Position numbers and translations under genes: made by a program | Assembly (NCBI GenBank): GCA_014549065.1 | Contig: JACDOX010000155.1 | Coordinates: 1,522,724-1,586,723 of the forward strand | Direction of reading: 5' to 3' | Length of the DNA stretch: 64,000 nt | DNA from: Cardinalis cardinalis | Lineage: Eukaryota; Chordata; Aves; Passeriformes; Cardinalidae | Shown: positions 53,211 through 62,640 of the stretch, piece by piece | Layout of the letters: the number at the start of each line of letters is the position of its first letter | How positions within the stretch are numbered: position 1 is the stretch's first letter | Notes under the pieces: generated by a model | The model's database searches: none | What the model was told of the DNA's origin: nothing | Seen by the model: only the letters and a program-made list of their open reading frames with translations

Positions 53211-54164
53211 GAGGACTTANAAAGGAAGAGGAGAAGGAGGAGGANGGCTGCATGTCTGATTTTGCACCGAGAGGGGGCAGGGAGTCTCCCCATCTNAGCA
53301 AGGTAGTGATGGAGAAAGAGGAACCTACAAAGAAGGTGAGAACTGCAACAAATTACAGATGGCTTCTAGCAGGGCTTTTGGAAAAAAAGCAGTTGCAACC
53401 AACTCTGCTTCCTGGGCAGCCTGGAGACCTCCATCCCTCCCTCAGGGCTGTTTACAGGACAGGTGGAGTGAGACCCAGCAACAAGTGAGAATCACCTGTC
53501 CATGAGTACATNGAAGATGTACAACAGAAAAATGCTTCTAGCTCTGTTCTAATGCATCAGAACAAAGAGATTTTGAAATATCCTTCCAAGATAATCAGTT
53601 CTAAGATGTCTCCCATGCAGCTGATCATTGAGTTCAGTCTAGCATTATTGCAATATCAAGACCAGAGATTTCTTCTCATCCTGTCTTCTTCTGAGGGAGA
53701 AAAAAAAAACCAACCAAATAATTTTCAACAAGTGAAATGGTTTTTTGGTGCATTTGATAGACGTTGTTGTGCAGGGCTAAGTGGGAGCTTTAAAAAAATG
53801 TCTGCAAATATCCATTCACATTTTTAAATGAATTTACTGCAGCCACATTGATTTCCCCCTGGGATTTGCTTTCTGCACACTTTTGAGCAATCAAGTTTTA
53901 CTGGGCAAATGTTTGCACAAGACAAATTTCAAAATTGCATGCAGAGACAGAATTTTTTGTCTTTTCATGCCAGACATGCTTGTAGGCTTCTCCAATGAGC
54001 AGGCAGAAACAATATCATGTGATTTATCTGACCCATCACAACCAACGCACATACCTTGACTAACGAAGATCAGACACCCACAGTTGTTTGTGATCAAGAC
54101 ACAGAGTTGTTTTTTTAATTACAAAGCTATCCATCAGTAATTTCAAATAATAAGTAAATTGGAG
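53211..54164. other. Purine-rich exon-like stretch, then AT-rich DNA
   Basis: From 53211 to 53335 a purine-rich stretch after a TTCAG reads open as an acidic, lysine-rich peptide (KEEEKEE, then VVMEKEEPTKK) and ends at AAG|GTGAGA. It contains three undetermined bases. Simple GAGGA-type purine sequence gives such peptides by composition, so the exon reading is weak. The remainder is AT-rich with nothing specific. Confidence 0.35.
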
Positions 54165-54330
54165 GGAATTGTGATCTGTCTCCAGATAGTCTGTGAGCAG
54201 AGAAAGCAGCTAAATTTGTTGAATAAATTATTCATTATGGATTATTCGCTCAGCTCTACTGCAATAGCAGTGACATTGTTTAATTTAATAGCACATTAAG
54301 GGATCTTTTTCCTTACACAAATGAGTGCAT
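54165..54330. promoter_or_regulatory. Candidate enhancer-like element
   Basis: A repeat-free AT-rich block contains a near-perfect palindrome TGAATAA-A-TTATTCA at 54220-54234, followed by GGATTA (54239-54244, an OTX/bicoid-class core) and ATTATTCG. The grouped homeodomain-like sites are suggestive; no conservation data are available. Confidence 0.22.
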
Positions 54331-57300
54331 TGCTCCCAGCAAGTTGACTCTTGAAGATGCAATACTGGAAACCTGTGAGAGCAGCTAGCCCTGTTCAAGG
54401 CTTCAATTAGGTTTTGAGCAGAGAGAACCCTCATCACACACCACTGAGGATATTTGGCTGCAGCCCTTGTGCAGGGTTACAAACGTGCGTGAAAGAATAC
54501 GGGGCNATGCAAGTCCTGGAGAAAGAACTAGAAACCAACCCCTTCACTTTGAAATTGGCTGTGCTTTGAGATGGATCTGAAAATACCAAAGCCAAAAAGC
54601 CAGCTTTTATTCAGATCTCATCTGACCCGGGAGAAACAAGTGCATTTTATCTGAGCCCTGTTAAGTCTGGCAGCTCCTTTTCCCATCCCCAGCCATGCTG
54701 GAGCTCAGAATCCACAGCCAAACTCAAGCATAGTGAAACTCTGCCAGCTAAACCAACCCTTTCTGAGCAGCCACTGCAAGAGTATCAGTCCTGTTGATTC
54801 TGTTGACTGTCTTGATTTTCCCTGGAGACAACATAAGGAATGGTGAATATTTGTAGAGCTCATTTACAACTAACTACCTCCAGAGGAACCTTCTCCAGTG
54901 ACTTTTTTTCCTCTGAGAAATTAAGATCTTCAAAGTCCCAAGGACTGTACAAACAGCTGCAAAACATTGTGACACGCCAGCTCTGGCCTATTTCTTGATC
55001 TCTTTTGCAGATGTGGCTGACCCAGGCTCTGATCTGGGCTGTGACACCCTGGGCTGACTGGGGAGCAGTGGCTGACACACACCCTGCAGCACTGCCCATG
55101 GAGACTCTGCCTCCACCCCCTCTGACACCACTGGTGCCTTCCACTGCACACCCAGCACAGCACCAAGATCATTTTTTGGAGCCTATTGCAGCCCATGGAA
55201 GTGAGGGTCAAGGACTGGCCAGCCACAGGCAGGTGGCAGAGACTGGCCCATAGAATCCTCAATTGCCAAAAGCGTGGTGTTTGTGGGACCCTGATGTGAG
55301 TGTCACACACAGACACAGGGAAGGGCTCATGCAGGTGGGGACAGATTAAATTTCAGCCATTGGTGAGAACAGGAAACAAAATAAATAATGTATACCTTTC
55401 ATTTGGGTTAAGAACAGCTGAAAAAAGCCCTTGTGAGTGAATACATCAATTGAAGTGCATTGCCCNTTCATGGACGAGAAATGTCAGGTTCTGAAATACC
55501 CTGAATCTGCCCCAAACACAAACACACAGAGAAACACAGATGCATGCAGAGATCCCCAACCTGCTCTGATTTACCTCCTCAGCATTTTTGACGCTGTGTG
55601 TTGTTTAGAAAAGGACCCCCTGAGCAAAGACCTGTGGGCAGCAGGTGNGGTGCTGTCTCGCAGGCAATTGAGGGACAGCAGACAAGAAAGAGATTTCTCA
55701 TCCCTATCAGACTGCTCTCCAGCACAGTGCATTTCCTGCTGGCTGTGCCTGTGCNGCCACAGGGCAGGCAGTGCCTGGGTGTCACTGTGCTGCACTGTGC
55801 CAAAAGCAAGAGGAGCCCCAGCCCCATGCAGCAAGGACAGGCACTCCAACACATGATAAAGGAAGGTCATGACCATTCATGCTGTGGCAGATGCTCAAGG
55901 AATATGCCCCTTCTCTTGCAATTTTTTTTTCAGCTGGCATTATAACTCAGATGTGGGTTACTTATGTATATATGTGTTATTTATATTTATATTTATACAT
56001 ACATACATATATATGTACACCTACTATATAGATTCCTGGTAATTCCTGTACTGCATTACAGCTATAAAACAAAAATATAAGTGTGGGAGTAAAACTTAAA
56101 GAAAAGCCATAAGGGAGTAAACTTAAAAGCCATTCGGCACCTACCAATACCAAAATGTTAGAGAAAAGAGCAATGCCATACAAATNTTTAAGTCCCAGCA
56201 GAGCCAGCAGCCTGTTCAAAGAGAATCCATCCATCCAGGCAGGTGAAGTATTTTCTCCTTCCCTTCTTTGGTACAACTGTTTATATCCCTTTCTTCAGGT
56301 ACTGTATTTAAGATCTAATATATATAATTTTTTTATCTGTTAAGCTACAATGTTGCATCCTAGCCTATCCCCNTTGCCCCATTATGCCTCCAAGCATCTA
56401 TACCACACCATTCTGCCTATAACCTTAAAATTGAAATGCCATGTCATATTTTCTACCATCAGTAGCGAGCGTTATCTTCCCTTACATTCTATTATATCAC
56501 TGTACTTTCCTCCCTGCTTGATAAGCTGTCAATATTGTTTTGGCATGAGAAATTTCCATCTCACGCATCAGATGATCTCCATGACCTTTAAGCGAGTTGC
56601 CAGTAAGATAATTTACTCACATTGTTGTGACAAAATAATATCTCTTTAGCCCGGGTCACATGACATGATCATTACATGATTTTTCCAAAAATGATTAAAT
56701 TTTGCACATTCTGGGGGTGGAGGACCTCTGTGGAAAATTGAAATTACTAGATTGGTTATCATTTCAATTAGCCACAAAGAGTTAAAAAGGCTACTTGCCA
56801 CTACTTCACCCAAGGAGCACATCCTGAATTCCCATACTGCACATAATTCTCTTTAACTTCAGTCANTCTTTTCACTTTTTTTGCTGTAACTGCTCATCCT
56901 TTTGCAAGGAATGTTTTAATACAATAGTCTTCACAGTGTCTTGTATTAGCAGGAGGATGTGATCACAAATATCACATCCTTTTGGCATCTTTTTGGCTCT
57001 CTGTGCATAACAAAAATGTCAAACAGATTTTAATGAAAGGCTGCATGCTTGTGGGTATTGACAGTTTGACATAGAATCCTAATTTTCAGATGTCTTGTTC
57101 TTACTGTTTTTAACACAAATACTTGCAGGATAAGAGCAAGGCAGCACAACTGAGGAGAGATGGCATTTAAATAATGTCCTCCTATTCTCACTGGTTCTGC
57201 TCAGCAGCTTGCCCAGTTTCTGTGGGGTTTGGCCTGAGAGTTTTTGTGGCTCGGCTACAATCATGTCCAACCCCAGTTTAGAAACCAAATTATTTCTTTT

Positions 57301-57456
57301 CCTCACCCACGGCGTCTGGGCTGCTCCCTCATGGGGCTGGGAAGGGGACAGCCCCAGGCAGGGATGGGGCACGGCAGGCAGGGAAGAGATGATGAGGGAT
57401 GTCCCTGCAGGAAATGCACCCTCACATGCTGCATGCCACCTTCATGGGCTGCAGAG
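54331..57456. other. Non-coding DNA
   Basis: No gene is recognised. A good acceptor (CTTGATCTCTTTTGCAG, ending 55010) is followed by an 81-codon open frame to 55253, but the possible donor is weak and the peptide is not recognised. AT-rich simple sequence (TATATG, ATTT and ACAT units) fills about 55964-56018. The stretch 56580-56780 is AT-rich, repeat-free and could be regulatory. Confidence 0.55.
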
Positions 57457-57516
57457 ACCAGGAGGAACCAGGAGGAACCAGGAGGAACCAGGAGGAACCA
57501 GGAGGAACCAGGAGGA
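57457..57516. repeat. Minisatellite, six perfect copies of a 10-mer
   Basis: ACCAGGAGGA is repeated six times without a single mismatch. Identical copies imply recent expansion and probable length variation between individuals. Both strands stay open across it, giving Gln/Glu/Gly/Arg-rich or Pro/Ser-rich repeat peptides. That follows from the 10-base unit and is not evidence of coding. Confidence 0.95.
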
Positions 57517-58148
57517 CCATCCCACAGAGGACAGCAGGGACCAGGAGAGGTCTGTGCACCGTGGTCCCTTGAGGAACCCATGCATACGGAATGCACATGA
57601 ATATATATTTGTATTTATGTATTTAAGTGTGGTTGGGCTTCCTCCTCCTACTCTCCCTGTTCTGGAGTGACTGACAGCTCTTTGTTTCACAGCAGAGAAA
57701 GTGTCAGGACTTCAGGAAAGGGGCGTGAGGCTCCCTCCATCATTCCACTGGAGCACTTCCCATCTCAAGCACCCCGCGCCGCTAACATCGGTACTTCTGC
57801 ACCCCACTGAGACAAGATCACAGCAAGTGCCTACTCAGTGAGATAGTAGAGAAAACAAAACTGAAAATTACAGTGAGGAGCATCAGGAAATATCAGTGGT
57901 TAAGATATTCTCCAAAGCTTTCCACAGGCAAAATTTTAAGGTTGCAATTATCTCTACCAGCCATGGCCACGGACTCCACCACCCNTGCACCACTAAAAAC
58001 TCAATTCTAGGACTTCCCTCCCCTCCATCCCACAGTGGTGGGCCAGAATAACTCTTTCCTAGGAAGTGCCCTGTTCTCCCCATGTGCTATGCTGATAATT
58101 ATTATGTATCAGTGATGCCTCCCAGTTTCACCTGCTGAGCAAGATTTG
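57517..58148. other. Non-coding DNA
   Basis: No gene or repeat family is recognised between the minisatellite and the LINE fragment. Confidence 0.6.
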
Positions 58149-58466
58149 TCACCACGTTCCCTTGTCCCCAAGATCAGGCTGGAGGCCAGTTCTGAGAGAC
58201 ATCCTTTGCCTTCTGCCTAGACCTNTGCTTTGTCTTTCAGCATGACCAGCCCCATCTCCCTCCCTTGTCTTGCTGTTAAGGTACTTATCTTGCCTTAATA
58301 ATTTCCCACATGGCACTTCATCAAATACTCTGCTGTGAGAGATGAGATCTATTTCATTTTTTCTATCTAGAAAATCAATGATCTTATCAAAGCAAGATAC
58401 CAGGGTTTTTTTCTGGCATAATCTATGTTTGGCAAAGTTATGCAGCATTTTAGACCATTTTTGCAA
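58149..58466 (-). mobile_element. LINE reverse transcriptase fragment (CR1/L2-like), decayed
   Basis: On the minus strand the translation follows the order of a non-LTR retrotransposon reverse transcriptase. HNFAKHRLC corresponds to the usual HGFxxGxSC block. CFDKIIDFLDRKNEIDLI corresponds to the helix before motif A. SRVFDEVPCGKLL corresponds to the SKAFDxVxHxxLL motif A, and GLGRRQRMSL to the LxxRRQRV block. In motif A the usual catalytic Asp two residues before Ser appears replaced. One undetermined base lies inside, and similarity stops before the FVDD-type motif. It is an old internal fragment of a CR1- or L2-like element and encodes no active enzyme. The exact clade cannot be decided by eye. 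Confidence 0.7.
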
Positions 58467-58758
58467 TTCTTTGGTTAAATTACCATTTCCTCCACACCAT
58501 GTCCTGAGATTTGCACCCAGTGAATCAGCTCAGCAGCCTCAATGCTGTCGCTCCAGCTCTGCATTGCTGCCCACATGGCCTCAAATTGCTCCTGTGAGGG
58601 TCACCTTCCTCATATCCTTTCATGTACTTGGACAAAAAATAGTTACTTTTTTTATTAATTACCAATTACATTCATTGATGTGGTCTTATTCATCTCTGGT
58701 TGTCCTGTATCTCATGCCTNCATCACCTTCTCTGCCAATCTCCACTATACATACAAGT
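58467..58758. other. Non-coding DNA
   Basis: Possibly further decayed LINE sequence at its left part, but nothing readable. AT-rich near 58640. Confidence 0.5.
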
Positions 58759-58789
58759 TATATCTATCTATATCTATATCTATATCTAA
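58759..58789. repeat. Microsatellite (TATCTA)n
   Basis: About five units of TATCTA with one contracted unit (TATC) near the start. Simple-sequence repeat, probably polymorphic. Confidence 0.9.
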
Positions 58790-60879
58790 TCTGTAAGNTA
58801 GCCTTGGGACATGATCTCTGTACTGTTTCCATGAGCCTCCTGCAGAGCCACACTCAAAAAACCAGGACACAAGCCCAGCTGGGTTTCAGAAAGCCAAGCC
58901 AACACTGTGATTTATGTTTTAAGGCAATTTAACAAAATTTGCATGGGTGGTGAAATGCTTAGTGCAGCTCTGCAAATAACACCAAAGAGAACAGATCAAT
59001 GTAATGCCCTATTGACAAAGTCTGAACTATAATACATATATTTTGTACATTTTTATTGTGTTCATGTATGNTGATTCATAGCTGCTTTATCAATAAAAAA
59101 ACACCACACAAAGTTTTATACCACAACTGTCACCAAAATTATTTATTACTAGGATAATAACAAATTTTATGTGGACTGAGATCCTTCGTGGTAAGATGTT
59201 GAACAATAAAAACAGAATTTCCTGCTCTATACAGCACTGGCCCAAGGAAAGCTGCTAATTTCTCTCCACTCTATAGAATCCACAGGTGTACACACAGATA
59301 TCTATAGATACAGATACCTATAGGCACTTTCAAGGTCACATAGGNACTTATGTGAAACATTTGTAAAACACTTTCCTCCTAAAAAAAGAAGCATTTAAAG
59401 GCCTACAACATGCTTAAAACAAGACAGATTCAAGAACTATGAATTCAAACTCNTATCAAACTTGGAAGGCATTAGCAGCTTCTCATCAATTATACCTCAG
59501 AAACAATTACAGGGGACCAAATACTGCAGCCCTTGGCTGAGCAGATCCCCCCTCGATGTCACCAAGAGGGCTGCCCCATTAAGGCTGCAAAATCTGGTGC
59601 AAATTTAGCAATTTCTGTGTTGTGGGGCCCATTTTCCCCGCAGAGACTTTGGTGCTGGAGGTCCCCAGAGCAATCCTGTGCCCCAGCACCATGGGGAGCC
59701 TCCCCTCTCTGCCTTTCCATTCCTGCACAAAACAAACCNCAGAACTTTTTTGTTGCCCATGCAGAATAGTCGAGGTTAAGGTATGAACTGAGCAAAATCA
59801 AACCCCTTGGAATATTTATTAAAATCTGCTTGCTTAATTTTACCAAAATGAACCACAAACTTCCAAGGGGAGAAAGCCTCAACTTCTGAATGTAAAAAAG
59901 ATGTAAATATATTCCTGGTAAACCTGACCTCTGTGAGCTATACAAAATGACTATAGTCTTGTGTTTCAAAGATATTCTTCCTTGAAAAATATCCATTGTT
60001 ATGGCATTTCCTTGACTAAGTAGAAATAACAGAGGTTATGCTTCAGCTATACACAACAATATTATTTCTTTTAATATATAAATGTGCCAAAAGGGATGTA
60101 TATAAAGAACACTGATAGAGTTCCTAGAGCTNTTCTCTGCTTCCTATTGTTACAAACAATAATTTGAGGAGAGGAGAAAAAAAATCCCACAAAGAAGGAT
60201 TTCAGCTTAACACGAGCAATACTCCTCCTGCACATCTTTCCTTTTATGCAGTTTTGTTTCAGTGATTTGAGCATGTTCTAATTTTGTCATTCAAGCCATC
60301 TGACTTTCACTGCTCTATACAAACAAAACCTAATTTAGTCTGAGATGTTTTAAGTCATAACAATGACGGATGGCCAAGGTTCAGGTGTGCTAGAATATTT
60401 AAATACCTAGTCTATATTTTCCTGATATAAAGACAGGCAGCTTTTTGTACTCTGATTAATTATGATTTTGTGTCTGAAAAAAATAGCTCTTTCTATTCTA
60501 CATTATTAATTGGTTATTTAATTAGGGATTCTGGTAGCTTCAGATGTTGGGTAGCTAAAATTGTGCCGTGGTTAAAAAAAAATAAAATAAAAAAAAGACT
60601 AGCTCCATACTGTTGCCTTTTTGTATCTTATGAAGGTCACAATAAGATGTGATTGTTTGGCACAGCAGCAGTGAATTATGCCACCCAGACAAGCTTTTAA
60701 CCTATGTGCCTTCACTCTGAGTGAGACACACAGGGATGTGCTCTCTTTAAACAGTTCTCTATTGAAGAGGATTCAATCACCATAATGAATCTGAGGCCAG
60801 GCAGCAATCTTCTTCACTGAAAGAATTTCTAAAAGATTGTAGAATTTGTAAAACGAACAGCTCACAGACTAAATGGCTG
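58790..60879. other. Non-coding DNA
   Basis: No gene is recognised. Imperfect GATA/TATC-type simple sequence lies at 59291-59324 and an A-rich run with T interruptions at 60573-60598. The 145-codon minus-strand frame at 59559-59996 has no recognisable domain. Confidence 0.6.
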
Positions 60880-61380
60880 TGTGGGTGAATCAATTATTGC
60901 AGGGCTCGCAGTAGTCATAATATTTAGTACATATCATAGAGTGTTTCAGGTACAATAAGATATGCTAGTTTTTTCCCATTCCTGCTTGAAAGTGGTATGT
61001 GCTCCACCAACTTAGTCAATCTTCGGGATCTAGTTAGAACTAGTATTAAGTCAATAAAAAAATCCATCTGCAGCTGTGGTGCATGTACCAGGATCCGAGG
61101 GGCTCACATTGCAAAACAGTAATTGTATTAAAACGTGCACCAGCGAGCTGCTCGCCGGGAAAACACATGATGTATCGTGAAACACAAAACACATCAAGGG
61201 CTGAAATATTTTTTCAGAGGTAGAGTAGGGCCAATGCTGAACAGCTTCCTTATTAATACAATAATTATTTTATTTTGACAGCACCATTTATAACCATATA
61301 GTCTGTGTCCAGCTACCCATATTTCCATTAATCAATGGATTTGAAGACAACTGTCATCATTTCATTTTATTATGACTTAT
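60880..61380. other. Candidate conserved non-coding block
   Basis: About 500 bases of repeat-free, AT-leaning sequence without undetermined bases. It retains isolated CpGs (GGCTCGCAG, ATCTTCGGGATC, GATCCGAGG, AACGTGCACC, CAGCGAGCTGCTCGCCGGG, TATCGTGAAAC). The mix of AT-rich context, kept CpGs and absence of repeats is what deeply conserved regulatory DNA often looks like, and it sits about 0.9 kb from the CpG island. Inference only. Confidence 0.28.
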
Positions 61381-61924
61381 AGGTTCATTGCAGTTCACTT
61401 AAAAATTACTATGAGCAAGACACTGGTGGGCAAGAACCAGACCTTTGTGGGCTGCCAAGGGCTCACGCCTGGCACTGGTCTGCAGGGACTGGGGGGACTG
61501 GGGGCACTGGGACCAGCTGGGATGCCCAGGGGACACCAGGCTGGCTGCTGGAGAGGGGCCAAGGCTGTGCTGGCTGATTAAAACTCTTGAGCACTTCAGC
61601 TCACAGGTAGCACATGCAAACCCCTGCCAGCTCCCAGTGGGATTTTGCTGGGATGCTATGGGAGAAAAGGGGAAGGACACAATTTGGCCTTGACAGAGGA
61701 AGTATTTCTGCCGTATTCAAAAGCCACCAGAGTACAGATCCAAAGAACCTCAGGTCACTTCTCAACCCTCCGGCCTGGCCACGAGTTTGCAGCACCCATC
61801 TGTGAGCAAATGGGGACCCAGCTGTGCGGTGTGGCCATGCCACAGCCGAGTCACAGTGTCACAGAGCCGGGTCAGAACCTGCCAAACACACTTCCACCTT
61901 CTGTGCAACCTCCCCAAACACACA
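61381..61924. other. GC-richer non-coding DNA
   Basis: GC-rich with open frames in several registers on both strands (132 codons plus, 93 minus). A locally repetitive GGACTGGGG/GGCACTGGGACC stretch lies at 61485-61515. No gene is recognised. Confidence 0.55.
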
Positions 61925-62195
61925 CAGGGCTAGATGGCAAACAGGGTGTCCCTTTAATGAAACTACAACGTATTAAAAATTATTACAGCTTCGTCTTTTC
62001 AGGTTTTAGACAATGTAATGTGATTTATTCAAAGAAATGCTGATGATTAGACATTAAATGGCACTAAATATTCCACTTCCTCTGCGCTGCCTGATAAACT
62101 GGTTTCATTAACATTATAAGTAACAAAAGTTTCCATTTCAGTCGGCCCATTTTGTTTTCCTCACGATCTAAGTTGCAGCTGCACAGCACTATATT
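61925..62195. promoter_or_regulatory. Candidate conserved element flanking CpG island
   Basis: A sharply bounded AT-rich, repeat-free block directly adjoins the CpG island. It contains TGATTAGACATTAAATGG (homeodomain-like), CCACTTCCTC (ETS-like), CTGATAA (GATA-like), CATTAACATTATAAG and kept CpGs (CTGCGCTG, AGTCGGCCC, CACGATC). Its look and position suggest an ancient promoter-proximal or enhancer element. Conservation is inferred from composition, not measured. Confidence 0.35.
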
Positions 62196-62199
62196 ACAG

Positions 62200-62640
62200 G
62201 GACCTCGCCGAGCGGCAGCTCCGGGCTCTCCATCACTCCCCACGGTTAAAGGGACCGAGCCGGCTGCGGGCAGCCCGGGCGGAGCGCTCCCGGCCTGGCC
62301 CCGGCTCCGGTCCCGGCTCCGGCCCCGCCGCGGTCCCAGCAGCACCGCAGCACCTGCCCAGCCCTGCCCAGCCTGCACCCCTTCAGTACCATGCCCAAAT
62401 CCTGCCCAGCCTGCACTGCTTCAGTACCGTGCCCAAATCCTGCCCAGCCTGCACCCCTTCAGTACCGTGCCCAGCCCTGCCCAGCCTGCACCCCTTCAGC
62501 CCGGCCCGGCCCTGCCCAGCCTGCACCCCTTCAGCCCGGCCCTGCCCACAGCCACGGCAGGCTCAGGGCATCCTTCTGCCGGGGCCGGCACCGCCACCCC
62601 AACCCCACTGACATCGCCGTCCCGTTCTTCTCTTTGAGAG
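62200..62640. promoter_or_regulatory. CpG island
   Basis: The sequence turns abruptly from AT-rich to very GC-rich with dense CpGs. Examples are CTCGCCGAGCGG, GGGACCGAGCCGG, CCCGGGCGGAGCG and GCCCCGCCGCGG at 62206-62335, then CCGGGGCCGGCACCGCC and CATCGCCGTCCCG near 62580-62625. CpG islands usually mark promoters of housekeeping or developmental genes, or first exons. No TATA box or clear coding exon is visible and direction cannot be decided. A proline-rich open frame (62152-62637) crosses it, but its content follows from the GC-rich tandem repeat inside. An orphan or intragenic island is also possible. Confidence 0.55.
62363..62550. repeat. GC-rich minisatellite, five copies of 30-38 bp
   Basis: Units start with CCTGCCCAGCCTGCACCCCT. 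Copies run 62363-62400 (38), 62401-62438 (38), 62439-62475 (37), 62476-62510 (35) and 62511-62540 (30), then a partial CCTGCCCA. The shared core is followed by a variable tail (TTCAGTACCRTGCCCAAAT in early copies, TTCAGCCCGGCC in later ones). It lies within the CpG island. Copy number may vary between individuals or be collapsed in the assembly. Confidence 0.9.

Noticed and set aside
57209..57670. Repeat protein (Gln/Glu/Gly/Arg-rich) over the 10-bp minisatellite
   Set aside because: A 10-base repeat without stops automatically gives a 10-residue periodic peptide. Both strands are open, so base composition explains it.
62152..62637. 161-codon proline/alanine-rich frame across the CpG island
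   Set aside because: Its sequence comes from the GC-rich tandem units, and other registers are open over the same bases. There is no domain and no splice evidence.
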